64,000 nucleotides of DNA. Origin: Desulfobacterales bacterium (GTDB lineage Bacteria; Desulfobacterota; Desulfobacteria; Desulfobacterales; JAIPEE01). Position numbers and translations under genes: made by a program. The first letter of the stretch is position 1. Each line of letters begins with the position of its first letter. The stretch is taken from the NCBI GenBank assembly GCA_021737275.1, contig JAIPEE010000013.1, forward strand, positions 17,574 to 81,573, in the 5' to 3' direction. The notes beneath the pieces are model-generated. The model did not search any database. It was not told where the DNA came from and saw only the letters and a list, made by a program, of their open reading frames with translations. Positions 1 to 8,250 of the stretch are shown here, piece by piece.

Positions 1-306
1 ATGCCGGACCTCTTCCTCGGTTGCATTGGCGATGACAATTTCAAGTGTATTGCGGTCATTTTTATTTACTTCCATGGCCTTTTCAAGAATGCGTCCCATG
101 GGAGAATTGCTTTCCCTGACAAGATCAAAGGCTTCCTTAAATTTTTTTGCCTTAAACAGTTTTGCCGTTTTTTCTGCAAGACCGGCGCCGCGGACTCTTA
201 ATCTGGCAAAATGGATCAAACGTTCTGAGAATATGGCCAGAGCAAGAACCGAGCAGAAAATTATCGGGTATGTCAGTATGCCGCCTTTTGATAGTAGATT
301 AATCAT
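1..306 (-). CDS. exbB: ExbB/TolQ/MotA-type proton channel protein, partial
   Basis: Partial gene leaving the window at its left edge; 102 codons are visible from the ATG at 306. The protein starts MINLLSKGGILTYPIIFCSV with a hydrophobic first helix, then a basic stretch (SERLIHFARLRVRG) and a cytosolic segment (AMEVNKND, IANATEEEV). This layout is typical of ExbB, the inner-membrane proton channel that energises TonB-dependent outer-membrane transport. A Shine-Dalgarno-like AAAGG precedes the ATG, and the stop of the upstream repeat protein is only 9 bp away, so the two are probably co-transcribed. A TonB-dependent receptor starts about 2 kb away in the opposite direction, which favours ExbB over TolQ or MotA. 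ExbD and TonB would be expected just outside the window. The C-terminal membrane helices cannot be checked. Confidence 0.82.
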   Translation of the reverse strand, partial: MINLLSKGGILTYPIIFCSVLALAIFSERLIHFARLRVRGAGLAEKTAKLFKAKKFKEAFDLVRESNSPMGRILEKAMEVNKNDRNTLEIVIANATEEEVRH

Positions 307-315
307 AATAAACCT

Positions 316-1896
316 TTATATAAAATTAGTTTCTGTTAAATCCGGCTCTCCATCGTAGTTAAGATCCCTGTCCCGTCGTACAAGTGACTCATTCAGGTCG
401 TAGGATTCCCAGATATCGGCTTTGCCGTCATTGTTTGTATCTTCCTTCAATGCACTTAACTTGCCATTATTATATTCGTACCACGTGTCGATCATGCCGT
501 CGCCATTATTATCCTGTTCAGCTCGAATTGCACATTCCTGTTCATCATAATGCCATATAAGTATTATCCGGCCTGAAGCGTTCAACGATTCAGATTTGAA
601 AATTTTACCGCTGTCAGAATAATAGTATTTCAGATCAATATGATGATCATGGTTTTCATCGACCGATTTTATTTTCAGTTTGTCCTGTCTGAAGTAATAG
701 TTTGTCTCGAAATGGCCGTCATGGTCTAAATCCTGTGAAAGAATTCTGTCCCATTCGGGTATATGGTATAGTTCAAGGGTTTCAAAAAACTGATCATAAT
801 TACTGTCGCTGACCATTTTTACTCTTTCCCCATCCTTATAGTATACCTTTACATCAATGAAACTGTCATAATTTTTATCTTTTTCAAAACGATCAATGTT
901 GCCGGACTTGTAATATTGCCAGGTATCGATCCGACCGTCAAAATTGCTATCTGTTTCATACCGTATGACCTGTTCCGACTTGTCATAAATAATGGTGACA
1001 TCCGCTTTACCGTCTCCATTTTTATCAGATGTCTGAAGCCGGCACTTACCGTTTTTCAATACCGTTGTTGTTTCCAGAAAGCTATCGCCATCTGAATCTG
1101 AAACAATTTTAACGGGCATGCTGTTTTCGAAATACAATATTCGATCCGGTTTTCCCGTATGCCGACTGTCTTCATGGAGTTCTTTTATGCTTCCGTTCGT
1201 ATTAAACAGGCAGAGGTTATCAAACCGGCCATCAAAATCAGTGTCTTTTTGCCGTTCCAGAGAAATCCCGTTTTTAAAGGCGATGATTTCATCGATCCTG
1301 CCATCGTTATTCCGATCCCATTCCTGTCGGCGGATCTCTCCTGAACCAAGATTTGAATAATAGAGCCAGATATCAATAAGGCCATCATCATTTTCGTCTT
1401 TAGTGGTATAAGACGGGGTCCCATTTTTATAATAGGTTATTTTGTTAAACACATCATTTGTTCCGGTGGCTTGTTTCAGAAGAACCGGCATACCTGATTT
1501 ATCAAAGGTTCGGATTTGAAAAACCCGGCCCATGGAATTTTTTTTATCCTGCTGAAAAACAGTGCCATCTTTAATATGGTCTATCTGGTCAATGTGCCCA
1601 TCTGAGTTCGTATCTATTTCAACCCGAACCACACTTTCATTTTCATAATATTGAAAATGCTCCATAATACCGTCATTATTCCGATCCCCGGCAACAAGAA
1701 CCAATTTGTCGTGATTGTCATAATATGCAATTTGATCGATTTTTCCATCGTTGTTCAGATCTTTTTTCAGGGCTCTGTTTTCTTCGGCATATGCAAAAGG
1801 TGAAAAAATATTAAAAAAACAAAGCAAAATAAAAGCAACGACTACAAGCCCGGTTTGCTTCAAAAATTGAAAATTTTTCTGCTTCTTCAACAACAT
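316..1896 (-). CDS. Exported protein of tandem D-x-N-x-D-G (EF-hand-like) repeats
   Basis: A 526-residue protein with a long signal peptide (hydrophobic VVVAFILLCFFNIF, likely cleavage after FAYA). Almost all of the mature part consists of about 19 units roughly 22-25 residues apart, each with a calcium-loop-like motif such as DLNNDGKID, DRNNDGRID, DTNSDGHID or DKNGDGKAD, followed by an aromatic/GK stretch. Such D-x-[DN]-x-D-G loops bind calcium in EF-hand, dockerin and thrombospondin type 3 repeats; calcium binding here is inferred. No enzymatic domain is visible. It lies directly upstream of exbB and divergent from a TonB receptor, so it may be a periplasmic or surface structural or ligand-binding partner of that uptake system. 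A GAGG Shine-Dalgarno precedes the ATG. The function is not recognised. Confidence 0.8.
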   Translation of the reverse strand: MLLKKQKNFQFLKQTGLVVVAFILLCFFNIFSPFAYAEENRALKKDLNNDGKIDQIAYYDNHDKLVLVAGDRNNDGIMEHFQYYENESVVRVEIDTNSDGHIDQIDHIKDGTVFQQDKKNSMGRVFQIRTFDKSGMPVLLKQATGTNDVFNKITYYKNGTPSYTTKDENDDGLIDIWLYYSNLGSGEIRRQEWDRNNDGRIDEIIAFKNGISLERQKDTDFDGRFDNLCLFNTNGSIKELHEDSRHTGKPDRILYFENSMPVKIVSDSDGDSFLETTTVLKNGKCRLQTSDKNGDGKADVTIIYDKSEQVIRYETDSNFDGRIDTWQYYKSGNIDRFEKDKNYDSFIDVKVYYKDGERVKMVSDSNYDQFFETLELYHIPEWDRILSQDLDHDGHFETNYYFRQDKLKIKSVDENHDHHIDLKYYYSDSGKIFKSESLNASGRIILIWHYDEQECAIRAEQDNNGDGMIDTWYEYNNGKLSALKEDTNNDGKADIWESYDLNESLVRRDRDLNYDGEPDLTETNFI

Positions 1897-2328
1897 GTTT
1901 CAGCCTCTTGATATGTTAATTTGATAATATTTCTTATTATATCTCTTTATTGTCAATGTTAAAAAATTAAATCATTTATAATATTACTTAAAAAAACAAA
2001 AAATAACTTAAAGCTACAGCATAAATTTAATTATATCATTTGTCTTGCAATCTGAAACATCAGATATTGACATCTGTGTTCGCAAATCAAAGTAAAAAAT
2101 CAGATTAACGATGATTAATGAGTTAATAATTGTAAATATAAGTTATTTTTAGAAGTATTTAACACGTTTTGAAAAATATAATTGACATAAAAAAACCATA
2201 AAAGCTAATTAATTAATTACTTTGAAATACGACATCATTTTATAAGTAAATAAAAAGTTTTGTAAGTTGATTAAAATGGTCTGAGAGGAGCGGCAGAAAT
2301 TATTTGATAACAAACAGGAGTACAGGTG
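1897..2328. other. AT-rich divergent intergenic region
   Basis: About 430 bp of very AT-rich DNA between the repeat-protein gene (leftward) and the TonB receptor gene (rightward), so it should hold promoters for both. It contains a Fur-box-like palindrome (listed separately) next to the leftward gene and a TTGACA at 2182-2187 that could be a -35 element for the rightward gene, although no good -10 follows at standard spacing. No convincing small ORF or RNA gene was seen. Confidence 0.5.
1923..1941. promoter_or_regulatory. Candidate Fur box
   Basis: GATAATATTTCTTATTATA matches the classical 19-bp Fur consensus at about 13 of 19 positions and has matching GATAAT / ATTATA ends. It lies 27 bp upstream of the ATG of the repeat protein, in the regulatory region shared with a TonB receptor. 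In such AT-rich DNA chance matches are common, so this is only a candidate for iron control of the locus. Confidence 0.3.
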
Positions 2329-4374
2329 ATGAAGAAATTAGTTGTTTTAGGTCTATTGTTAAGTGGTTTTTTGTTTTGTCCAAATGTATTTGCTGATGAT
2401 GTGCAGACAGGGAGTACCGTTTATAATCTTGGAGAAGTACTGGTCCTTGAAAAAAGTGAACAGGCACAAAATGTAACAACGGTTACCAATGTTTCGGAAG
2501 AGACAATTAAGCAGCAGGGCGCAAGAAATGTTGCAGAGGCTTTAAACCAGATTCCGGGTGTAAATGTCGTAGTGGGCAACAAAGGGCAGGCCAGTGTAAA
2601 TTTACGCGGTTTTACCCAGGATGACGTCAAGGTTCTGATTGACGGCGTTCCGGCCCATGAGTCCTATTTCGGCTCGCTGGATCTTATGCAGATCCCCGTT
2701 GATGCCGTTGCCAAAATTGAAGTAACCAAAGGCGTTTCATCAGCACTTTATGGTGCCAATACGATGGGCGGTGTCATTAATATTATCACCAAAAAAGGTG
2801 GTGATGAGCCGTTTACCCAGCTGACCACATCTGCAGGTAACAACAATACTCATAATGTTATTTTGAATCATGGCGGTTCTGCCGGTGCTGTCAATTATTG
2901 GATGACATACGGTTACAGGGAATCGGATGGTTTTGAACTGTCCGATGATTTTGATCCGAATAATGTGTGGACCGGCCTTGGCTCGGAACATAATGAAGAC
3001 GGCGGTACACGGGATCTGAGTGATTATACCAAAAGATCTTTTAACGGCAAGATAGGTATTGAACCGGATGCCGGTACGGAGATCTATCTTACTTTTGATT
3101 ATCATAATAATGAGAAAGGTTGTCCGACAGAATCTTCCCGTTACTGGGAATTTACCAAATGGGACCAGTGGCACCTGAACCTGGCCGGACAGCATCAGGT
3201 CAATGATCTTTTAACGGTCAAGGGGCGCGCATATTATGTAGATCACAATGATACGCTGGAAGATGTAAGCTGGGATGCAAATCATACCACAGGAAGAAAA
3301 TGGTTTGAAGAAAGCTCCTATGATGATTTTACAGCCGGTGGTGAAGCTCAGGGATATCTTGACTTTGGTCCGGCCAGCCTTGTAAAGATTGGCGCAAGTT
3401 ATATGAAAGATAATCATAAACAGCAGGATTTGCTTGATGATTCTACCTTTAGCGTTATCATGGGTTGGGAACAGGCAGGGTTTCTTCCGGAAGAAGAATA
3501 TGAAGCCGATACCTGGTCGTTTGCCATTGAAGATGAGATCAAACCTCTGGACAAACTGGCCATCGTGCTCGGCTGCAGCTATGATATGTATGAGCCGGTT
3601 AAGGCCTATGATCAGGACGTGCCGGACAAGTCGGATTCTTTTAACCCGCAGGCCGGCATCAATTATGATATGACGGAAGATCTTGCGTTTCATGCGTCTG
3701 TTGGAAAAAAGACCCGTTTCCCACAGCTCAAGGAACTATACAGTGATGTCTCCGGTGGAAATCCAAACCTGGATCCCCAGAAAGCCATTGTCTATGAAGT
3801 GGGCGCGAGCCACCGGCTCAATGATAACATCAACACCCGCATTGCCTATTTTTATAATGATATCGAAGACAGGATTGATACTGTAACGCTGCCCAGTGGC
3901 GATCCTATATATGTCAATATCGGCGAAAGTACAACTCAGGGTGTAGAATTGGCAATGGATATGGCGCTTTGGGAAAATCTTATGCTTGGTGCAAACTATA
4001 CCTATCAGGATGCATACGACAAGGCAGATGACACCAGTGATGAAGTACGCGCGGAAAAGACACCCCGTCATAAGGTAAACGTTGATGCAGGCTACCGGTT
4101 TGACGTTGGTTTTTCAGCATTTGTTCAGGCATCCTATACACGGGACCAGGTTACCACTTATCGGGATCCTGTCACTTTTATGGATGTGGAAAGGGATCTG
4201 GATAACTACCTGCTTCTTAATGCGAGAGTCAGTCAGAATTTTGTAAATGTCTGGAAAAAATTCAGTGCCGAGTTATTTGCCGAAGTTAAAAATATTACGG
4301 ACGAGAATTATGAAGAAGGTGAAGGCCCTACGCCCGGCAGGAATTATCTGTTTGGTATTACCATGGCATACTAA
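2329..4374 (+). CDS. TonB-dependent outer-membrane receptor
   Basis: A 681-residue outer-membrane receptor. It has a signal peptide (MKKLVVLGLLLSGFLF, cleavage near VFADD), an N-terminal plug domain at roughly residues 45-160 (EETIKQQGARNVAEALNQIPG, NLRGFTQDDVKVLIDGVP, IEVTKGVSSALYGANTMGGV) and a long beta-barrel ending in the typical aromatic terminus GRNYLFGITMAY. The family imports siderophores, heme, cobalamin or metal chelates using TonB-ExbB-ExbD energy. The ATG at 2329 is preferred over the GTG one codon earlier because CAGGAG lies at suitable spacing. The ligand cannot be read from the sequence. The exported SUOX-fold proteins and the CcsA/ResB-like pair that follow in the same direction suggest a dedicated system. 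Confidence 0.93.
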   Translation: MKKLVVLGLLLSGFLFCPNVFADDVQTGSTVYNLGEVLVLEKSEQAQNVTTVTNVSEETIKQQGARNVAEALNQIPGVNVVVGNKGQASVNLRGFTQDDVKVLIDGVPAHESYFGSLDLMQIPVDAVAKIEVTKGVSSALYGANTMGGVINIITKKGGDEPFTQLTTSAGNNNTHNVILNHGGSAGAVNYWMTYGYRESDGFELSDDFDPNNVWTGLGSEHNEDGGTRDLSDYTKRSFNGKIGIEPDAGTEIYLTFDYHNNEKGCPTESSRYWEFTKWDQWHLNLAGQHQVNDLLTVKGRAYYVDHNDTLEDVSWDANHTTGRKWFEESSYDDFTAGGEAQGYLDFGPASLVKIGASYMKDNHKQQDLLDDSTFSVIMGWEQAGFLPEEEYEADTWSFAIEDEIKPLDKLAIVLGCSYDMYEPVKAYDQDVPDKSDSFNPQAGINYDMTEDLAFHASVGKKTRFPQLKELYSDVSGGNPNLDPQKAIVYEVGASHRLNDNINTRIAYFYNDIEDRIDTVTLPSGDPIYVNIGESTTQGVELAMDMALWENLMLGANYTYQDAYDKADDTSDEVRAEKTPRHKVNVDAGYRFDVGFSAFVQASYTRDQVTTYRDPVTFMDVERDLDNYLLLNARVSQNFVNVWKKFSAELFAEVKNITDENYEEGEGPTPGRNYLFGITMAY

Positions 4375-4409
4375 AAACAGTTAAATTACAGGACACAAAA
4401 AAACACACG

Positions 4410-4441
4410 ACTCCGGCCTTTGTTTTATAAAAGGCCGGAGT
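4410..4441 (+). terminator. Hairpin after the TonB receptor
   Basis: A perfect 12-bp stem (ACTCCGGCCTTT / AAAGGCCGGAGT) with a 7-nt loop, 36 bp after the receptor stop codon. It is followed only by TATTCATAT, so it may be a weak terminator or a processing/attenuation hairpin that lowers expression of the genes downstream. Confidence 0.6.
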
Positions 4442-4464
4442 TATTCATATCATACAGGTTTCTT

Positions 4465-5520
4465 ATGAAAAAGATTTTCTATTTATTACTGCTCCTGATC
4501 TGCCTGATGTCGACAGTAATTGCACAGGCAGAGACGTTTGTGAAAACGCTTAAAATTCATGGAAGCGTTGCCCATGAGCTGACACTGACCCGGAGCAACC
4601 TTGAAAACTATCAGCAGGCCACCGTACATTTAAATGAAGTCCTTATAGATGGCCGATTTCGTGGCGTATTTGAATTACGGGGTGTACCACTGAAAGCGCT
4701 GCTTGAATCGGCAGTGATTCAGAAAACTGATACGGATTTTAATAAGCCGGTGGACCTTGTTGTAATGCTCCGCAGCAGCAGTGGTCAGTATGTTACATTG
4801 TCCTGGGGTGAAATTTTTTACCGGAACCCGGGCGATATTATTATTGCCACTTCAGGTGTTCCGATAATTCCGCACAAGGGTATTCATCATTTTTCAGATC
4901 CTGATGAATATCGCACCATGATTAAGGTACTTCACAGGGAGATTGACTACCCGAAGCTGGTTATTGGAAGTGATTTTTATGCGGACAGAGCATTGGAAGA
5001 TATTGCAGATATTGAAATAATTGATCTTAAAGCCAACATACCCGGGGAAAAATCATCTAAAGTCCGTTCAGACTGGTTCAGAGTTAATGGTAAAGTATCT
5101 AAAGAACTACTGGTCCATGATCTGTCAATTTTTTCAAGACAAGAAATTACGACTCATATTGTGGGAGAGGGTAGAGGGTATCATGGCTCACATCACTTTG
5201 AGGGGGCGCCATTTAAGGAAGTTCTGTTAAAAGCTGAACCCTCTATCAATATGAATACCGTCTTTCTTGTTTCGGCACCGGATGCTTATCGTTCTGCAGT
5301 ATCCTATGGTGAGCTTTTTCTGAAACAACCGGATGATCGTACTATTATTGCAGATCTAAAGAATGGAACAGCCATAGAAAATGGCGGCCGGTTTATCCTG
5401 GTAATTCCTGATGATGTAATGGCAGACAGGGAAGTTCAGGCAATATGTCGGATCGAGGTTTTTGATATGGATATCTGGCTTAAATACAGAGAAAAAATTG
5501 AATCATGGTCAAAAAAATAA
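4465..5520 (+). CDS. Exported protein with two SUOX-like (molybdopterin-binding fold) domains
   Basis: A 351-residue protein with a signal peptide (MKKIFYLLLLLICLMSTVIA, cleavage near QAE). The mature part appears to be two related halves, each resembling the sulfite-oxidase fold: LKIHGSVAHELTLTRSNLEN, then FELRGVPLKALLE, then VVMLRSSSGQYVTLSWGEIF; the second half repeats this as FRVNGKVSKELLV, FEGAPFKEVLLK and YRSAVSYGELF. The cysteine that ligates molybdenum in true sulfite oxidases is not visible and the export signal is Sec-like without a twin arginine. It may therefore bind a ligand rather than act as a Moco enzyme. The start is the ATG at 4465; an upstream TTG lies inside the preceding hairpin. 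Its end overlaps the next gene by 16 bp. The function is inferred only. Confidence 0.68.
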   Translation: MKKIFYLLLLLICLMSTVIAQAETFVKTLKIHGSVAHELTLTRSNLENYQQATVHLNEVLIDGRFRGVFELRGVPLKALLESAVIQKTDTDFNKPVDLVVMLRSSSGQYVTLSWGEIFYRNPGDIIIATSGVPIIPHKGIHHFSDPDEYRTMIKVLHREIDYPKLVIGSDFYADRALEDIADIEIIDLKANIPGEKSSKVRSDWFRVNGKVSKELLVHDLSIFSRQEITTHIVGEGRGYHGSHHFEGAPFKEVLLKAEPSINMNTVFLVSAPDAYRSAVSYGELFLKQPDDRTIIADLKNGTAIENGGRFILVIPDDVMADREVQAICRIEVFDMDIWLKYREKIESWSKK

Positions 5521-6581
5521 TTGCCGGATGTATGGTGCTTCTTGCCGGTATTATAATTTATTACTACCGGCATAACAAAAGTTACTATGATGTCATGATA
5601 ATGACCGGTGCGACGCCCCTGGCAATTATTGAAACGATACCATCAGACATTTTCCTGACGGTTAACGGGTATGTAAAAAAGAATTATCAGTTTAGCAGTA
5701 GTGCACTCAGGGCATTTTCAACAACACGTATCCGGACAAAAGAATTTTCTGATGAAGGTTGTTTTATCGGCAGTTATGCATATCAGGGTATACCGGTTTT
5801 TCATATACTTGAAGGCATTTCTCCTCAAAAACCGGCCGGCGCCTCTTTTGATCAACCGCTGGACCTGATGGTTATTTTTACTTCAGCTTCAGGTGAGCAG
5901 CGGATTTTCAGTTATAATGAAATTATTATGACTGATGACCGTTATCCGATTACACTGGCTTTTCATCGCAAACCACTTTTGCCGACATCGGATAAAGCAA
6001 GCGAATCCTATCCATATAATCTGTATCCGGAGCCGCTGGACGGGTTGCGTCTCATCTGCCCCAGAGAGTCAACGACAGGCCGTTATCTTGATAACGTTAT
6101 TCGTATTACCCTTATAACACCGGAAATGCCGGACCATATTCTGCCTGAAAGAAAAAAAGGGACCGATTGTATAAGCCCTCAAATTATATGTATGGATAAT
6201 AAAACAGTATGGCCGGCATCATTTGATACGGTTGATCGACAAATTGAAAATAAATGGGTCAGAATCGGCCATGGTCATGGTTATGAAGATACTGTATCTG
6301 CTGAGGGATATCAGCTTCGTTCATTTTTAAAAACCAATTTCCCGCATTGTACAGACCAGGATCTGTTCATGTTTATTGCCTGTGACGGTTACAGATGCCT
6401 GTTTTCAGGAAGAGAGATTTTTGGAACATCGGATGGCTCCCGGATGATGATTATTGATGAGCTGAATGGTGAAAAGGCAAAAGAAGGATATAAGCTTGCA
6501 TCACCGGAAGATTACTATATCGATCGGGCCATGTGGGGTGTTGCTTATATTGTACGGTTACAGAAAACAAAAAATAATTAG
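5505..6581 (+). CDS. Second exported or membrane-anchored two-domain SUOX-like protein
   Basis: A 358-residue protein with one N-terminal hydrophobic segment (IIAGCMVLLAGIIIYYY) that is either an uncleaved anchor or a signal peptide. Its layout parallels the preceding protein. The first half has FLTVNGYVKKNYQFSSSALR, AYQGIPVFHILEGI and LMVIFTSASGEQRIFSYNEI; the second half has KWVRIGHGHGYEDTVSAEGY, LFMFIACDGYRCLFSGREIF and YYIDRAMWGVAYIV. These resemble the sulfite-oxidase/molybdopterin-binding fold without clear catalytic ligands. The ATG lies inside the end of the upstream gene, so the two are probably translated together. It looks like a diverged duplicate and may form a complex with its partner. 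The function is not known. Confidence 0.62.
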   Translation: MVKKIIAGCMVLLAGIIIYYYRHNKSYYDVMIMTGATPLAIIETIPSDIFLTVNGYVKKNYQFSSSALRAFSTTRIRTKEFSDEGCFIGSYAYQGIPVFHILEGISPQKPAGASFDQPLDLMVIFTSASGEQRIFSYNEIIMTDDRYPITLAFHRKPLLPTSDKASESYPYNLYPEPLDGLRLICPRESTTGRYLDNVIRITLITPEMPDHILPERKKGTDCISPQIICMDNKTVWPASFDTVDRQIENKWVRIGHGHGYEDTVSAEGYQLRSFLKTNFPHCTDQDLFMFIACDGYRCLFSGREIFGTSDGSRMMIIDELNGEKAKEGYKLASPEDYYIDRAMWGVAYIVRLQKTKNN

Positions 6582-6593
6582 GAAAACACATCT

Positions 6594-7343
6594 ATGATAA
6601 CAACCGGTCGGCATGAAATTTTATATATCGGTATACTGTTGTTTGCCGTTTCAATGGTTTTCTATTTTTGCAGGGCCCGAAAAACAGCGTTTTATATTTT
6701 GATTTCAGGCCTGTTGGTATACACGCTGTATCTTCTGGGCAGAGGGTGGGTCGGTGGTGTTTTTTTGATCAATCCCATTGTTGAAGCACCTTTTTTACTA
6801 CCATGGTGTATCGGAATGATTGCCCTGGTTAAGGGTATTTTAAACAGAGAGGGTGACTGGGGTATTTTACTGATCGGCACGGTCATGGCATCTGTTTTTG
6901 CCATGTTTTATGCAAAAGGTATTATACCGCCGACACCAAACAAGTTGACGGTCTGGGTACCGCTTTTTTTCGTTCCGGAAGTTATGGGGCATGCACTGTT
7001 TTTTTGCGGGGCTCTCTATGCGGTTGCATCCGGATTTGGAAAGAATAAAGATATGGATTTCCATAATCTGATTATCTGGGGATTTGTTTTTTACAGTATT
7101 TCCCAGGTTACAGGAGCAGTATGGTGTTATCTGGGGTGGGGAAACACTTTCCGCTGGTCAACAAGACATATGGCTTCTGCAGCGATATGGACACTCTATG
7201 CCGCTTACATCCATCTGAGATTTCTTCCGGGTTTTACCAGAAGAGGTAAAGCCTGGTTTGCACTGGCCGGGGGACTAATCGTTTTATACATAGGTTTTAG
7301 CGGGTACCTGCATGAACTTCGTTTTCCGCGCATCGGAGGATAA
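6594..7343 (+). CDS. CcsA/CcmC-like cytochrome c assembly membrane protein
   Basis: A 249-residue protein with about seven or eight hydrophobic helices. The region around residues 175-205 (VTGAVWCYLGWGNTFRW, then IWTLYAAYIHLRF) matches the tryptophan-rich heme-handling region of CcsA/CcmC proteins, which carry heme across the membrane for cytochrome c maturation. The usual WGxYWxWDPKE motif is degenerate: the D-P-K-E part reads S-T-R-H here, so heme handling may be altered. It follows the SUOX-like genes at 12 bp and precedes a ResB-like gene by 3 bp, matching the CcsA/CcsB pairing of system II. It could serve a specialised heme or redox step of this locus rather than general cytochrome assembly. 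Confidence 0.72.
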   Translation: MITTGRHEILYIGILLFAVSMVFYFCRARKTAFYILISGLLVYTLYLLGRGWVGGVFLINPIVEAPFLLPWCIGMIALVKGILNREGDWGILLIGTVMASVFAMFYAKGIIPPTPNKLTVWVPLFFVPEVMGHALFFCGALYAVASGFGKNKDMDFHNLIIWGFVFYSISQVTGAVWCYLGWGNTFRWSTRHMASAAIWTLYAAYIHLRFLPGFTRRGKAWFALAGGLIVLYIGFSGYLHELRFPRIGG

Positions 7344-7346
7344 ACA

Positions 7347-8210
7347 ATGATAACATTATGGCGTGCCCTGGGCAGCCTTAAACTGGCATTCTGGTTGCTG
7401 ATAGGTGCAACAGCATCTTTGTTTACAGGCTCCTTGTATGCCAATCAGGATTATTCATTTTTCAGTACACTCAATGAAACACCGCTTCATATATGGTTGG
7501 CGGCCCACATTAAATCAGATTTTGACATTATCTGGTGGCTGCCTGTATTGTTTATCTTTATGACCCTTCTGGGTTTTAATATCTTCGTTTGTGCTTTGAA
7601 CAGAATGATACGGCTGTTAAAGAAAAGAAAAAAAATGGCGGGCAACCGTTTTTTTGTAAAATTGATGCCGTCCATTATTCATTTTCTGTTTCTGGTTATT
7701 ATCACGGGACATTTTATTACCTTTACGCTCGGTTCATGGCAGCGAACACCGCTAAATATAGGAGAAACAGTTTACATCGGGGAAAAACCTGTTGCGATGA
7801 CGGTACAATCCATTAAACATCAGTATTTTCCGGAACATTCCGGTTTGAGAGGCCGGGTAGAGCAGATGCAGGTTGTTTTGACGGATGAAAGAGGTCGTGA
7901 ATTACCGCTTTCATTTCTTAAACCGGTATCTTTTGACGGGACAATGCTGCAGCTGGATATGCGACCGAATAAGCAAAAAGCTGTTGATCAGCCACCCTTG
8001 CAAATTGATGGTAAAGATATTAATGAATATTGTAATAAAGCTCATATCTACCATGTGCAGCCCCAAAAGGCAGATAAACAGCTAACGTTATTGTCTATAA
8101 ATGACCCCGGCCTCTATCTGATCCTTTGGGCATTTACAGCGATTTTAATTTTAATGACCTGGTACTTTGTCTCTGTTGCTGCCGCTCGAAGCAAAGCGAA
8201 GCATTTTTAA
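7347..8210 (+). CDS. ResB/CcsB-like membrane protein
   Basis: A 287-residue protein. It starts with the ResB signature pattern SLKLAFWLLIGATASLFTGS, followed by helices at about residues 55-80 (WWLPVLFIFMTLLGFNIFVC) and 105-130, a periplasmic domain of about 120 residues (IGETVYIGEKPVAM to LTLLSINDPGLYL) and a last helix before a basic tail. ResB/CcsB partners CcsA in system II cytochrome c maturation, holding apocytochrome and taking part in heme export. It is shorter than typical ResB. A GGAGG Shine-Dalgarno lies at the end of the upstream gene, which is 3 bp away. Together with the CcsA-like protein it probably forms a reduced CcsBA-type complex. Confidence 0.75.
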   Translation: MITLWRALGSLKLAFWLLIGATASLFTGSLYANQDYSFFSTLNETPLHIWLAAHIKSDFDIIWWLPVLFIFMTLLGFNIFVCALNRMIRLLKKRKKMAGNRFFVKLMPSIIHFLFLVIITGHFITFTLGSWQRTPLNIGETVYIGEKPVAMTVQSIKHQYFPEHSGLRGRVEQMQVVLTDERGRELPLSFLKPVSFDGTMLQLDMRPNKQKAVDQPPLQIDGKDINEYCNKAHIYHVQPQKADKQLTLLSINDPGLYLILWAFTAILILMTWYFVSVAAARSKAKHF

Positions 8211-8250
8211 TCCTTACATTGATGTAATAATAAAAAGATTTAGGAGATAT

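Noticed and set aside
4420..4464. TTG start extending the first SUOX-like protein upstream
   Set aside because: The codon lies inside the stem of the hairpin at 4410-4441 and the extra residues disturb the signal peptide; the ATG at 4465 is better.
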